Notes: generated from the sequence alone by a model not told the origin. DNA of 64,000 nt from Lineus longissimus (GCF_910592395.1 NC_088321.1:15686001-15750000), one strand, 5' to 3'. Numbered from the stretch's first letter, positions 34,001-48,140 are shown. Made by a program: numbers and translations.

Positions 34001-37000
34001 CTGCTTTTTCCACAAACACCCTTTCAGCTCTCTCTACTCCACCTTCATGTCTTCAATTTGCGTGCAACTATCTGAGGGCAACTCTTCTTTGAGTACAATC
34101 CCCAAGACGTACAAGAAGACATATTTTTGACTCTCGACAGCAAGTTGTAGCCAAGCGCAGTGCCAGAAATCGAATGCGCTAGTCCTATTCAGGGGATGAG
34201 TATGTCCATCTTTGCATGATGAGCACGATGCCATGCGTTTGACATCAGTCATCAGGAACTGGGTGGGGTGGGCGTTTTGATATCCTGGATGTGTCGAATG
34301 TAGTTCTTTTCACAACCACAAGGTGTCACTGCCAACATCTCATCAAAATCCTTAACCACTTGAGAATCTCAAGACATGCCATAACAAGGTCCGTCTGCAC
34401 TGATTATCAGCGGTTCAACACAAGAATACCTCAAAGCAAGTGTACAATGCTTAGAATTGGCCACATGAAAACTACACCTTGGAGTCCTTCCAAGATAAGT
34501 TGGAACAGAAGTAAGAAATGCCTTGGAAAGTTTTCAACATGAAATTGCTTCGCGCATGGTACATTTTCGTGCAGGCTTCTGTAGAAGATACCATCAAGTT
34601 CGGTTGGGATACTTCCACAATACAATGGCAATGTAAACACTGTCAGAACAAGGATAGACTTTGATACTACATGTGGTATGGTTTAGTATATGTTTAGGCC
34701 TGGGAATCTTGGTGACAAGAGAGTACGTTTCATTGGAAGATGGTGAAAATTATTTCATACGTTCACAGATGTTCCATAGTGATTTCGAGATCATGTTGAC
34801 GTGGACATTCTTGGTGTAAAAACATCACTTAATTTTTCATGGTTTGTGATATGTTTCAGGCTTTTTGACTCTAAAACTTGCCGGCAAAAAGAGAATGCAC
34901 TTTCTCTTTTATGCCTTTGTTTACTGAGGTGGCGTACACAACTTTCTAAAAACGAAGTGATTTTGAAAGGCTTAAAAGAGAAATGATCTTCATTACAAAA
35001 TTCTCATGTGTCATGAGTGTGATGGCCTCTAACTCACAGGTTGAGTTGGTGAGACACCAGAATCCGTCATCCTGCAGGAAAGAGCAGTTCTCCATAACCA
35101 ATTTGTCTACAAGTTCAATGGAAATTCCCAAAGGTTCTGCAAGTAAGCCAAAAGCCAAAGGATTTGCTGACTGAGTTCGGCTGTGTATGGTCCACCTCTT
35201 CGTGTTGTTATTGTTACCTTCTGCGGCAGTAGTTCCTTCCATTTTCTGAAATGCTTGTGAACCTGGGACAAATGGGGGCGTCTCCCAAGCTAGTTTAGTT
35301 CAGCCAGTACGCAAAAAGAAGCTTGGGTCACATAACTGGGTCCTACTCTTATGGCTGGTGAACTTTTGGGGGCAGTAGGGTAGTTCCTGTAAATTGAGGT
35401 TAAAACTGGCACAAGTGAGATGCCTATTGCTAGCCTGTGCTGGGCGAAGAATAGGTCAGCAGAACAAGGAGGTTGCTCTTGTGTCATGTTATGTTTCTGG
35501 TCGGGAAGTTTTTGGGGTTTTGAGGTCATGGGGAAAATTCGGTCATTTCCTGAAATTCTGCAATTCTGCGGTTGAAAATGGAACAAGAGGGGGCCTTGAG
35601 ACGGACATAAAATCAAACACAAGTACACATGAAAAGAGGCAGAAATATGGTGAAGTACTGGCTACAGGATGATCTGGTATTATGAGGTATTTTTGTGGTT
35701 ATAAATACAGGGTGCAACAATTACAGGAATTCGAATATTCAGTAGTCTACATGCTTGGTAGGTGCAGCTAAGTTTTTGGAGTGTATTTTCCCAGTATAAA
35801 ACCCTGTACAAGGAACAGCAATGGCCAGTATAGAAATGTAGGGATGTTGGGTGATACTTATATAGTTTTGGCTCTGTTTTTCAGACCACTTTTGGGACAC
35901 CTTTGGTTGGGGTGTCCACCATTTCCCACTACCCATAGTGTCCTGAATTTCCTTGACGTGTCTACTGTTCATGGTTTAATTCAATTTCGTTTCATTGAAT
36001 TCACTTCGTTTCGATAATGTCATTTTGGATTTTAACAATATCTCCTTAACTCTTGGGTTCATTTCTGCCTGAAAAACCAAACAATTCAATGGGCTTTCAA
36101 GAGGATACTTTCAGTTTCATCACTTTCTGTTTCGAAGCATGCTTCCAGAAACCAAGGCCACTTTTTTCGGCCATGTTTCATGCAGTGTTTATGTTTGCCT
36201 GGCATGCAGTTGGTATTGTTGACTGATTGAACTTGCTTCCCAGGTAGACTAGCAGACTACCTGTTGATGAATTTCAGGTAAGCTTTGGTTGCTAAGTTCC
36301 TCACCTGGAACAGTTTTGCTGTTTCACCTGGTGTTGTGTGACAACTAAGATGCAAATTTCTAGGATTTTTCAATCTCCCGTGTTAAGCCAAGGAATACCA
36401 TATCCAAGGAGTATGGAATACCCATACTATAGTTGATTGTGACCCACCCAAATTAACATTGTAGACTTTCACATACCAGTTGTGCAACAAAGTAAAAACA
36501 ACCTTTGAAGCTTGGTATTTCAAACAAGAATGTAGGCCTAAATATCCAGTATTCCCAGCAGTATCTTGGTAAAGTGACCCATACACAGTTACCAGAGAGT
36601 TCACATGCCATTGTACTTGCACTCACTAAGTTATGGTATTTTGTAATGATATTCAAGTTAAAGTAATACTCTGATTCCAGATTTGAATACTGAATTTCAA
36701 AATGCCAAATAAGTTCAGATTTGCTTGGTCAGAAATATTCCCGGTTTACAGTATTAGTACCACCATACTACATGGATGGATATTTGAATATTTAGTAATT
36801 CTTAAAACTTCCATAAAACTTCACGGACATCTTTACAATAGTAATCTCCCATAAATCACCAGTCACAACGCGTTATCATTCTGTGTGTACTGAGTAGGGG
36901 ACATGTCCAAATGAGAGTTGGCGGACGTGTTTATTCAAGATGTCTTGCTCAGTTCAAACCTTTTTGAAATCTTTAGAACTTTTTTTAAAGTGTAAAGAAT

Positions 37001-40000
37001 CCAACAAGGGCAGGCCCAGGCCTCAAATTGTCACCATTTGAGACTGAGAGCCATCCTGGTGTTGGAAAGTGTGAAAATTTGGAGGTTTGGAGAACGGACA
37101 GTGGTGGCTTTTGCTACCCATTTCAAGTAGTGCATACCGTGTTTTTCTATCCGACAGTTTTTGAAACAAAATTGGAAAAACGTTGAACAATTTCAGAAAA
37201 AATACTTCATTTATGAAACAAGATAAAACAAGCGGCCCACTTCCGTAGGCCAACAAGTAAGCCGGTACCAATATTTCAAGGATTTACCCAACAGCCTCCT
37301 CTCGCAAGAGTGGGACGAATCACAACATATCGTCAACTCAATGTTTTACCCGTAATTTCCATTTCTTCATGAGCAATGACAGTATAGTTGCAACTAACGA
37401 CGCATAATTTGCAAAATCGGGTCTGGGGATATTATTATTGTTATGAACAATCACGGCAAAATGCAGCAATTTCAAACAGGATTCACCGTAATTATTCATA
37501 ACTACCAAATCTGCCCATATTTTCCCGCAATCATGATGTTTCAATAATAATTTATGATCCAATCCGACTCGCCGATTGTGCCTCCTCCAAATCACCTTGA
37601 CCATGTTGACGACAGGAGTTTTACCACCAAGGCACTACCACGCACTTTGCAAAGTTATCCTCGGATGTGTAGCCGAGTGGCAGCTGTTAAAAATATGCCA
37701 GCTACCCCCCCCCCCCCCCCATCAGCCTTCAACACGGGTAAATATTTTCTGTCAATAAGGAAGCATTTCTTGTGTACTAAGAGCCAAGTTTGATTATTTG
37801 ACTGCAATTGCTGTTATTCTACACTTTGAAAAGTCATCTGTTGACGGCCAGGAGCGTAGATGTACGTTCGACAGTACGTAATATACGTTAGTTGTCAGGA
37901 GACCATCAGATGGCGAAACAATAGGGGGGTTTCAAATTTCAGCCAATGAGAATGCACGTTAAGAGTTAGGCGATTGTTTTTAAGTGACCATGTTTCTAGG
38001 AAAGATGCAAGAGCCATTCTTTAATGTGGCAGAGTCCACCTCATTCTGCAAATGACCATAGACTCTTTATTTCAGGGTCAGTAATGTGCGCAAGGGGAGG
38101 AACATACAAACGACCCTAGTATGGAGGATGGCAATCAGCTTCAGGACTGACTGAACTTATTGTAACAGTGTCATTTAAAACCCTGGATATCCTGCCTTCA
38201 CTTGAACGTTTCCAGGAAGTGGTTTCTGGTGTTAGGTACTGATAAACACACCAGTGGCATTTCTAAGTGGGGCAGAGCAGGAGCACCGAGTAATATCAGA
38301 TGTCACTACTGATGGGGTGGTACAGTAGTTGCCATGCTGGTGGATCTGACACCAGCAACTGGATGAGGAAGGCCAGGCTAGGCTACAGATTACTTTTGTT
38401 TGGTTCTCAAGTATTTAGCTGGCCAGCACTGAGCAGGACACAGGGAGGGGGAATTTTTTTCTTTGTACAAATTTGGCATTTCTCAGGTTTTTTATAAAAG
38501 CAGACTTTCCCTTCCCGACAGGAAAATAGAATCTTTTTGCACCTTTTTGCACTCCTTTTTCAATTTTTATTTCATTAATTTCAAATAATTTTACTGGGTA
38601 AACGGAATAAAAATAACATTCTTCTCTGTATTATTGAGCTCAAAAATAGGGTTTAGGAATCAAAACATTTCGTTTGACCAAATGTTGGCGGAGTCAAAAA
38701 CCAGACCATTAAAAAAGTCCTGCCTCAGCTTCATAACTGCTGCTGGAAGCAATCAACTTTATGGTTTAGCAGTGGTTGTCAAGACGGGCCAGGCCTCACT
38801 TTTCTCACAATATCAAAAGAATTACTTTCAGGAAGTTCAAGACTGGGGTGAGATGACTTCAAGATGGAAAGCAAAGAACTTTTGAAACATTGATAGCAAA
38901 AAGGTCTGAAATGTTAGAAGTAAGAAAACATGCCCATGATATTGACTTGAGCATGCAAACTGAAAATTTGTGTACTGTCATAATGTGGGTGCAGAAGTAG
39001 GCCTATAGGACCTACGGACAGACACAGATGGGATGAAGGCTCCTACCAACAGGGAGTTAGATAGCAGAAAGAAATTAGAGGGCGTCTTGAGATACAAGAC
39101 TTTGAGATGTCGCGACATCCTATCGCCAATACACCAAATGACTGATAAAGGTTGACATTGGACTGTATTGGAATTATAGTAAATTGAAATTGGAATTGGA
39201 GTAGCGAATGTGTAGTTTTCTTTAATTGCTCATCCCAAAGTCAGAACTGCCGCCTGCTCCAAAAATTACCCAAGACGCCCTTTAAGAAAAATTACCCCAC
39301 TGTCCCTTTAAATTTTCTAACATGAAAATTGAAAATTGCTGACTTTTCTGATATGTCTCGCTAATCATTTTTGAGCCACAATTATGTAAGGAAACCAACA
39401 GATATGAATGAACAGATAATACATTGTGGTTTCGTTGTTCAAACAAACACGGTAAGAGGGGAAAGAAGTGTTTGAGAAGTAGAATTATAACAGTAAATGA
39501 AATTGTGGAATTGGTGGGTGTGTCAGCAGAATTTTGACTCGGGGAAAATTGGGCCATCCTGCCGGGAAAATGCGCCCCATTAAAAAATACGTGTCTTCTT
39601 ATTTGAGGAATTATGTCAGGTTAGGGGAGCAGAGCCTAAGAATTGGAACAACCATTGTGAAGGAATTGGGACGGTGAATTTGACATAAATATTGCTATTT
39701 TGGAAGTGCGTGCACTTTTTCTACGCACCCCACATGATTCAGTGTATCGTGCACATGTGATGGAATACGACGAAAACAGTAAACATCTCAGATGCAGCAA
39801 ATACGATGAAATCGGGGAAAATAATGCCATCAATGTCAAGAAGAATACCCTACCTTTCATGTTAGTGGATGTCATTTTACGTTATTGCTCCAACGAGGAA
39901 TCCCTAACCTAAATAAATGAACTACTAGCCTCGTCCGACCTCAAAACACACTCTCGTACTCCAACACTGAGCATTTCCACCAAAGCACCGCGATTTGCAT

Positions 40001-41442
40001 AAAGAGGTCACCTGCATATTTTATTATTATTAGCATCACGTTGACCCCATTTTGACCTATGAAAATGCGGCATGTACTCACTTTCGCTCCCTGCGCTCGT
40101 TTTCGTCGCTTCGACAAGCATATCCTGTTGATCAAACATCATTCTTGAGAACAAATCGGCGAAAACCCGGAGAGACCGCAAGGAATTTCAACAGTGGACC
40201 TTGGAACTGATCAAAACCGCGTGGCTACGTAATCAGTCAATTACCACTAGATGGCGCACGCGTAATTGACGTCTACGGTGGCCGAGAATAGGGATTTGCA
40301 TTTTTGCTCTAATTGGTTCACTGGGCTTGCAGTCAATTTTTATGATAATTCGGTGAACAATGGTAATCTGTGCATTCATCTTTTGAAAGTTGATAGTTTT
40401 CAAGATGGGCTAGACTTGTTTGAGGGAAAAAAAAACCACTTGGTAATACTCTAATTGGAAAGCCTCCTAAGGAAAAATGGGGCCCAGGGTCGGTTTTATG
40501 AAATTTTAACTTTCCGACACTTAAATTGTTGCTATCATAGAAACGAAATTAAAACCTAGTTGGCCCAAATCCAGGGTTTTAAATGACACGACTACAACTT
40601 TGCGTCACCCCAATCCGCTGCTGCCACACCGAAAACTGGGTCAGTTGCATGCTCCTCCCCTCGCACACATCACAGAAGCTCGGTAAACGCCAAGGCCTTG
40701 GAGCTCAGGATGCTGATTTTAGTGAGAAAAACAAAAACCTTGACATTACACGGCTACATTCACAAAGTTGATTTATGAATCTCGGTATGAAACGATTTTA
40801 TACAACGGGCCAAGTTCATATACATACATAACCGGTCGCAGCAGCAACGAAATAACTACTTTTGCAATTAACTTCATAATTATCGTTATTATTAAGGCAA
40901 TCATTTTGGCATTACATTGCTCTATGAATGCATGTAATTGACAATGGCGTCAATGCATAGTAATGTATATTCCTCTACTGTTCGCAAATGTGGAAGGACG
41001 TTGAATTTAATGGTGTACAGATGTAACATCAAAAGGTGTCCCCTGGAAAAGGTGTCCTATAACGTTTGCCAAATACCCTTTTTGTTGTTCCTGTCCCCAT
41101 TCGGACTACAGCATAACAGTTAGCAGGACAAATAATGATGTTTCATCATAAAGTTTTAACCCGGAAGAAACTGCCAAATTATCTCCTGGAAATGGACCGG
41201 ATATATGTCAGAGAAGATTCAAGGAAGCCCCTAGATTACTCGCTGTCGTCATCGCAGTGATATCAGTTCATCGGTTGCTCATAGTCCATACTGAACTGCC
41301 AGCGGTATTGCCTCCATAGCCTCCGCCCATGCTGACACGCGTTGTCTTGAAGCTTAGCAATGTCAATACATTGAGGGCCAAGATGCCCATATCCCGGCCG
41401 CGAAATCTGATCCCTGCCCCTCAAATGCAGACCCCTTGGGCA
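31016..41442. other. Long non-coding stretch
   Basis: Apart from the candidate exon at 35218-35242, I found no open frame with domain, splice and phase support on either strand. Poly-C runs occur at 31379-31396 and 37706-37720. If the ROR gene begins at 35 kb or 50 kb, much of this is its intron. Confidence 0.3.
35218..35242 (-). CDS. Candidate first coding exon of ROR/HR3 (proximal)
   Basis: The minus strand reads ATG followed by eight codons (MEGTTAAE) and then a GTAACA donor, ending in phase 1. That phase matches the acceptor of the first DNA-binding-domain exon at 25620 and would create ...[14 protein letters not shown]. The match rests on phase and a short open exon, which occurs often by chance, so this is a suggestion. 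Confidence 0.25.
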
Positions 41443-41516
41443 GTACATTGCGTCATCCTAATTGGATCTCGTTAGGGTGAGGGACGAGGCCGGTCCACTG
41501 CGTCCGGAGTGTACTC
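41443..41516 (-). repeat. Short TIR-like interspersed element
   Basis: Reverse-oriented copy: GGGCAGTACATTGCGTCATC then CCTAATTGGATC, GTGAGGGACGAGGCCGGTCC and ACTGCGTCCGGAGTGTACT. It matches 51799-51882 in the same orientation and 13028-13112 in the other. Confidence 0.65.
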
Positions 41517-43533
41517 AAAGTTGGGTAGGGGGCCGCAAGCGAGTTCCAATTTTCTGGGGAAAGACAGCTCATGGTACCCATTTTGCTCCATAAAGCCCAG
41601 CACGTGCAAGAGAACCCTTTTGGGAATTGTTTAACAGCCCAAGGAAATCCACAGAAGGGGCACCTTTTGCTGAAATTGGTGGAAATAGCTCTTAGGGAAG
41701 GGGGTTAAAATCCAACGTGAGTTCATCTCACAAGATGACCGGGGGAGAGGTGAATCTGCACGACTTCATCTTCACTTGGGATATGAGCAAGGTAGATATT
41801 CATATTCGGATGTGACGACGGGTCCTTCGACTTTTGAGAATCTCTTGTCCCTTTAAGTCATGCAGATGACTTATTCTGAGCGACAACTTCTATCTGTATT
41901 TAGTCTATACGGTTATGTTATGACCGAGGCAGGTCATTGAATAAAGCATCGTGAGATCAGGTTCGTTATACTCGTATGTCGTTGAAATTTTTTTGAAATA
42001 TCGAGAGGCGGAGTATATTGAAAACAACTGGTGTCAGGATGGGCCTAGGATGTTCCCTAATTAGACACACATGCATCAAACTTGAATGTACTTGAGTTTA
42101 GTTTAAGTCCCAGTCAGCTGATCACGCAGTGATTTGTTTTTCTGATGGACTAGCTTATGTCAGCTCCAGTGTTTTCTATTATATTGAGACTCAACAAAGG
42201 CCTAGGCCCACATGTGGTTATAATTGAAACGTATCACATGAGGAAGTTGAGAAAATGCTATTGTTTTTAGTTAAAGAAATTAACTCATTGCTGTACACTT
42301 TGCCCTAAACCAATAGAGAATCCCTGACCAAATGGAACTGCGTTTCGTCTCCCTCATATCAAACCGCTGTTTGATTATTTCAAAGACACCGATTCCATCC
42401 TTACTTTCACGAAGTTTATTGTTTTCTTAATTCCGCTTCGACATTGTTTGTCTATGAAGCCAGGGAGTGATCTTTGACCGGTTAATCATCAAATTACACA
42501 TTTCCTCAGCCATATCCTGCCTTCAGAGAACGCTTCACTTCCTTCAACAGGAAAATTACGTACAGGATTTAATTAAACAGTCAACATGGTCATTCCCTGA
42601 ATGCTGCGAACTTCATCGTTTTTGCGAAATATAATTTGCAACATCATTGTCAACGAGAAAAAAAGCTCTTCTCTCCCTCGATTTTCAAGGGGAGATTTGA
42701 CAAGCGTTTGAACAAATTCATTGGACTGCAAAGCTAGGGCCTCTTAAAACTATTCGTATTTAGTAGAACCAGAAAAATATCCCACCTCCTGCAACCAAAA
42801 ACGTCTTTTTTCATGCAGATCTGGGCCGATTTTTGGTCGGACGGGAAAAACAGGTGTTTTGCCCAGCCTATGACCAACTGCCAAAAGGCTGACTATGGGT
42901 CAGAATTCAGTGTCTATGGAATAGTTCGTCAATCTCAAAATTATGAATTTGCGCCGAATTTGAAAGATTTAACATAATTTTGATGAAATTAGCTTCAGTC
43001 TAGACGTCCGGGCATTTTCAAACATGTCCTCACTGCATACTTCTCAATTTGAAAGACGAAATGTTCAAAAATGTAACAGTTGTAAATTTTGATCAGCCGG
43101 TGACAGGAGTACTTGTGAATTTATCAGTTTCACCTATAAAAGTTCATTTAGATTTGTTTATTTTCTGATATATTCGTGTTTGAAGTTAGGGAGTTGTGAT
43201 AACGGTCATCTCAGGCCATCTGAGGTCAAGAGATTTTGGTGATCGATGCCTTGAGATAAGATGACGAGAAAAGACTTGTATATTCTATTTAGTTATCACT
43301 ATGGGCACACTTCCCACTCCTTTGGCCCCCAAGGACGCAAGGATGTAGACCTATTCAAAAAGTCTTATGTTAGTCCTTTGCACGAGGGCATGACACAACA
43401 CGCAAAAAGCCAAGATTGATGGGAAGAGGTTGTTTTCTTCAAATGACCCCTCGTTCTTGGTCATGCTTCGTTTTGCCAAACCAAATATTTTTTTGTTCTT
43501 TTACAGTATACTCGGGAGTATTAGTTTGAGATG
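41517..43533. other. Non-coding stretch, nothing recognised
   Basis: No supported open frame or obvious repeat. It probably belongs to the ROR intron or upstream region. Confidence 0.3.
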
Positions 43534-43608
43534 TGACCTCTGATATGACCTTGACCCTATACCGAAGGTCACGGAATGACCTTGTGGTCACGAAGCACTG
43601 ACCACAAG
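43534..43608. promoter_or_regulatory. Cluster of nuclear-receptor half-sites
   Basis: TGACCT at 43534-43539 and 43546-43551, TGACCC at 43552-43557, AGGTCA at 43566-43571 and TGACCT at 43577-43582 (the last two an inverted repeat with five-base spacer). A ten-base inverted repeat CTTGTGGTCA / TGACCACAAG spans 43581-43608. On the minus strand the second and third sites read GGGTCAAGGTCA. The density is well above chance, but binding is inferred. Confidence 0.4.
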
Positions 43609-43910
43609 ACTTCATAAATAACGAATAAAATTCAATATTCTATTGATAGGTTAATCGAACTTCAATCATATCGCCGACACAAGCAGCCAAGAATGTGTTT
43701 ACTTTCTCCCCTGCCTGTGTTGATAGTATTTATCTCGAGTGGTTTAATCGCGTGAAATCGAAGTTCAATGATGAACATAGTTCCATTGTTTGAGCAAAAC
43801 TGATCAATATTTGCAGCAATTCATCACTTGTTAGTCTTATCTTAAGATGAGATGTTTTCGAACTAATCGGGTTTGGGCCTGTTCGATCCACATGTAAAGA
43901 AAAGGGGTTA

Positions 43911-44090
43911 GTACACTCCGGGCGTAGCGGATTCACCTCGCCCCTCCCCTCACAGACGATTTAGAAAAGGATCGGTGACCAATGGACTGCTCGGTAAGTA
44001 CACTCCGGGTGTAGTGGATTTGCCTCACCCCTCCTCGTAACACAGAAGATTAAGATAAGGATCGATGACGAATGGTCTGCTCAGGAGTGT
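43911..44090 (+). repeat. Two tandem copies of the short TIR-like element
   Basis: GTACACTCCGGGCGTAGCGG...CAATGGACTGCTCGG is followed immediately by GTACACTCCGGGTGTAGTGG...GAATGGTCTGCTCAGGAGTGT. Each unit is 84-93 bp. Same family as 13028-13112 and 51799-51882. Confidence 0.7.
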
Positions 44091-44434
44091 AAAACAATCC
44101 CAAAACCTGTTAACGCTGCTGTTACATCTTCAACTTCAATCACAGGCAAGTGAAAGTGACACCCATCAGCTGAAAGCAGTTTTTGTGCGAAAAAACCACT
44201 ACCGAAGGGGACAGCGCTGACAAGTTAGTGAAGCATATGTTTTTAACAGCTCTCATGGGAAAATGTCACCAGTGACCTTTCGGCTTAATGTTCTCGTAAA
44301 CATTATTCTGTCTCTCTGACTACTTGTTTACTGAAAGAAATTAGCTGCCATTTCCTAAACAACAACACATAAATACAGTCTTGTGATGACGCGGACTATA
44401 GCCAGAAAAACATCCTAGATCTTTTGGACAACTG

Positions 44435-44530
44435 TTAAAGGGGACTACAGGTTAAAGCCAGGTAGGCCAGCACCAGTTACACCAAGTCACCAATAGGGGT
44501 CTCTGCTATATCTCAGCCAAAGCATCGAAC
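44435..44530 (+). repeat. Interspersed repeat, inverted relative to 11262-11360
   Basis: TTAAAGGGGACTACAGG, CCAGGTAGGCC and CCAATAGGGGTCTCTGCTAT occur in the same order as on the minus strand of 11262-11360. Confidence 0.55.
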
Positions 44531-45126
44531 GAACCCAGTTCCGTCCTTAGCGGTTGTCACATTATCTATTTGGAGAGCAGTTGGACCCATATAGACTCCC
44601 TTTAATTAGAATTAGGCCGAATGGGCCTTGCATAAAGTCACCATTTCGTTTTGCAATCATGAATGCATCATTTCTATTTACTACAAATTGCATATTACTC
44701 ACACTTCGTTACAAACATGACCTCAAATCTCTTCCTCACCCAAATCTTGGTCAGGAGAGCGGAATCCGAGAAGTTTACAATAATTGTACCCCAGTGCCCC
44801 AAAGGCCTAGATTTTGCTTCAAAACATTCTTTTTTCAAGCTTTCACCACAATTTGGTCAGTGTGTCGGTGTGAATGCTTGTTCTCAATGTTAATGAATGA
44901 AATTGGTTATTTGGTGAAGAATGAGGAAATAGTCGCGAAAGAGTAAAATTTGTGTCAGGGGGTCAGATGGAGAATTAAATTAGGTAAATCCCTGTATTGT
45001 TATGACTGGAAGTGCCAATGAGTGCTAAGTGCGCGGATGCGCTGATGCGCCACCGTAGTTTTGTGACGTAATGAGATGCTGCGTCGTAAGAATGACGTCA
45101 TGGTGTGGGATTGTGGAGTGCTGGGC

Positions 45127-45285
45127 CCGGTTCTTCAAAGCCCGGTTGGTATAGCGACTGCTAAGTTTTAGTGACCGCTACTAAACTTAGCGGAACCCTT
45201 GGCGGCATGCTAAGATAACGGTGGTTTAGCAGCCGCTAAGCCACTGTTAGCAGATAGCGGAGCTTTGAACAACCGGGCCTGTTGG
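45127..45285. mobile_element. MITE with long terminal inverted repeats
   Basis: The left end GGCCCGGTTCTTCAAAGC is the inverse of the right end GCTTTGAACAACCGGGCC. Symmetry continues inward through stretches such as GCGACTGCTAAG and CTGTTAGCAGATAGCG. It is about 160 bp and non-coding. Confidence 0.75.
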
Positions 45286-48060
45286 GTTCATAGGCAGAAA
45301 AAAAGCTTTGAAGATAAATTTTACGCCCAATCGGCCGGGTTCTTTGTGATTGTGGAATACTCGCTGAAGAACAACAACTTCAAGTGCCGAGCGAACGCTC
45401 AAGAAGAGGAAGAATTAGGTTTTGCAAGCCGCGAATAGCTGCGAACAACGAAGTACGAATGATCTTTATCGATGACTTTTTCTGAGAATTTCCACGATTT
45501 CCTTGAACAGCAAGGTAAAGCCAGAAGATGTTGTATGAGTGACGCGAAAATGACTTGTTTGGCGCAGAACTTGCTGACAGACATTCGTATAGTTCATGCG
45601 TAGGGTACGCGAAACCCGCGCCTCCGACTTCGAGACCACAATCTCTGGAAAGCAAAAAGCTGTCATTGAGTATACACCGACAATCCCATATTTTCAATCT
45701 CAGTGCTGTATTATCACGAACCAGTGTCAGTAATGGGCGGCCAGACCAAGCGGAACGAAATTGAGAATCTACACACCGGGGGTCTCGCCGAACACAATGT
45801 GGACTTTAAACGCGAAGAAACAAACTTTTGTGAGAAATATTACCAAAGAATGCAATACTATTTGACAATTCTTTACAAATGGCTGGAAGAGAGGTAAATC
45901 ACGCACACAGGTTTGCAAACCTCGCCCAGGGAAGTTTTTACACATTTCTGTGCATGTCAGCCTAGAACATTTCCGAGTTGATTTTGACCTGGGATCAGGT
46001 TGTTTGCTTTGGAAGAACCGGTTTTCGGGTCCGCAAATCTTGATTTCGCGATCATTGTTGGATGAATTTTGTGATGACAAACTATTCTGAACCCATTTGT
46101 TAATTTGGCATAAAACTTCTATCATTATGATTTATCATCGTGCTTTTTATAAGATTGTAAAACGCTTCCCGCCTTCGGAGATATCACAAGCGATTTATCA
46201 ATAAACGATGATAAATGAAAATGCGTTTTTTGCCAAGAAGATGAGACATTTTCCGGTATCAGGTGGGCGGACTTGCGAGAGGATGCCTATGGGCAGGATC
46301 TACGGGTTCAAATTGGCCATCTTTAGGTGTGACTTATGCACAGTTAGAGGTTGATTCGTTGATTCAGTCAATCACGATCCAGTCAGGATGAAACCCTCTC
46401 CTCTCTCCAAACATTGTTTTGGGCCACAGCAGACGCCGAATATAAAATATTCAAAGTGACCCTTCTCGGCCACCATAGTTTGAAAATGACGTCACAGAAC
46501 ATTATTGCTTACATAATCTCTACCGTGAGGTAATTCCGAAATGATACTGATATCGCCGGCGAGATTGCGCCGACGGGCCCTACAGGCATGACAGGAACTC
46601 CCGATATACATGTATTTATTTCGTCCCGGTTTCAGATGTCGTTAAAAAATGCCAGTAAAAGTTATTTTCTTTTTCTGTTTGGAAACTTTGTCACTACAAA
46701 ACAAATTCCCTTCATGTCATTCACCTGGGGACTGGGGAAACCACTTTTTCTAAGTGTCGAAAACAATCTCACACTCAAAAAGTCAAAAGATAAGGCCTAG
46801 TTCAAGTTTAATCCGCAGACTTCGACATTTCGTGCGAGGGCTTGTAAATAAAGATAAGATTAAAAGATTTATAATCGATAAAGTATGATCTGTAAGTCAT
46901 CGATCGCTCACTTTCTTTGACCTTTAGATAACTTATTTATCAGGTTTATCGACAATCACTCACTTGATTTATCAGTGGTGATTTATGAAAATTGATTTCA
47001 TAGAAAATGATACTCAGTAGTATTCAAAAGTGCAGTATTCTTGACTGCGACTCCTAGTGGTAGCACTCTGAATTAAAGCAGTGGTCTCTGATCTCCAGGA
47101 CACTTTCACCGACATTGATTTGTTTTATCAACATATTTAAGCAGTAAATGGTTAATGAAATTGATTTTGTGTCAAAAGATTATATTCAAAAGTGATAATA
47201 TTAAGACCTGGGACACTTGGTGGTAGAACAACGAACTAAAAGTAGCGCCATCTTACGAGATTTGACCCCAACTCGTAACCGCCTTCTTTTAAAGTCTACC
47301 TTAAGGGAAAATTTGGGCGTCAGGTTCAGGTGACCAGGATAATGATATCCCTACTCCCAACCCTGCTACAATCTCGCTGATAGTGGTTTTCGCTGGTCTA
47401 GCGGGGTCTTAGATTTTGGGTAAATTTCATTTTTAGAGAAGCCACGGCCCAGCTGGAAGCTATTTTTGTAAGAAAAAACAACAGGCTCATGCCCAACGTG
47501 TCCGCCTAAACCCCATTGCCCACCAGACATGATAAAATCTCGGCACATGCAAACACCCAAGCCAATAAATATCTCACGAAAAGAGTTAACTGATTATCAT
47601 GATAATGATATACACCGGACATTCACAATATACACTTTGGAAATGCCAGACCATTGTTCGAGAATACTTCACAAATGTAATTATGTGCATACATATTTGG
47701 CCAAATCGTGGGCTGTTTTCGAATGTACTGTCTACGATGTATGATAACGGCTATTGTAAACTTTTCTTCACCCCTGATTTATTTGTTAAGTATTTGATAT
47801 GTGGTGCGGCGAAGTTACTTGCCTAGTACATGCCCAAGTGCAGTCTAAGCTGATGTAGTAAATGGGAATTTGATAACAGAATAAGAATTACAGCCGGAAA
47901 GTCCGACGGAGTGACAGCCACTGAACATTTGAATACGACCATTGTGATAACAGAAAAAAATGCAGAAAACCCGCAGACGAGAGATCGCGATTGTGATCAC
48001 AGGTGACTGCGATTTAAATCGCTAGTCTGCGCTGCGCCTTTAGCGGTATCTCTGATCTTC
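45286..48060. other. Non-coding stretch, nothing recognised
   Basis: Overlapping open frames near 45.4-45.9 kb on both strands have no recognisable domain or splice context. Nothing else stands out. Confidence 0.3.
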
Positions 48061-48069
48061 GCGTGTCAT

Positions 48070-48140
48070 CAGGCTACAACTTGACCGTTAGAGCATCGGT
48101 TTTCAGCGTGGATGGTTCCCGTCCCCAATGAGTTCGGCCG
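48070..48140 (+). mobile_element. Possible tRNA-like SINE fragment
   Basis: GACCGTTAGAGCATCGG resembles an A-box region and GGATGGTTCCCGTCCCC a B-box region at tRNA-like spacing. The folding potential was not checked, and the body and tail are not clear. Confidence 0.3.

Noticed and set aside
44554-44946. 130-codon open frame on +
   Set aside because: No recognisable domain, no splice context, odd composition; likely chance in unique DNA.
45380-46125. Several 60-118-codon frames on both strands
   Set aside because: They overlap each other, none shows a domain, and no donor/acceptor pairs link them.
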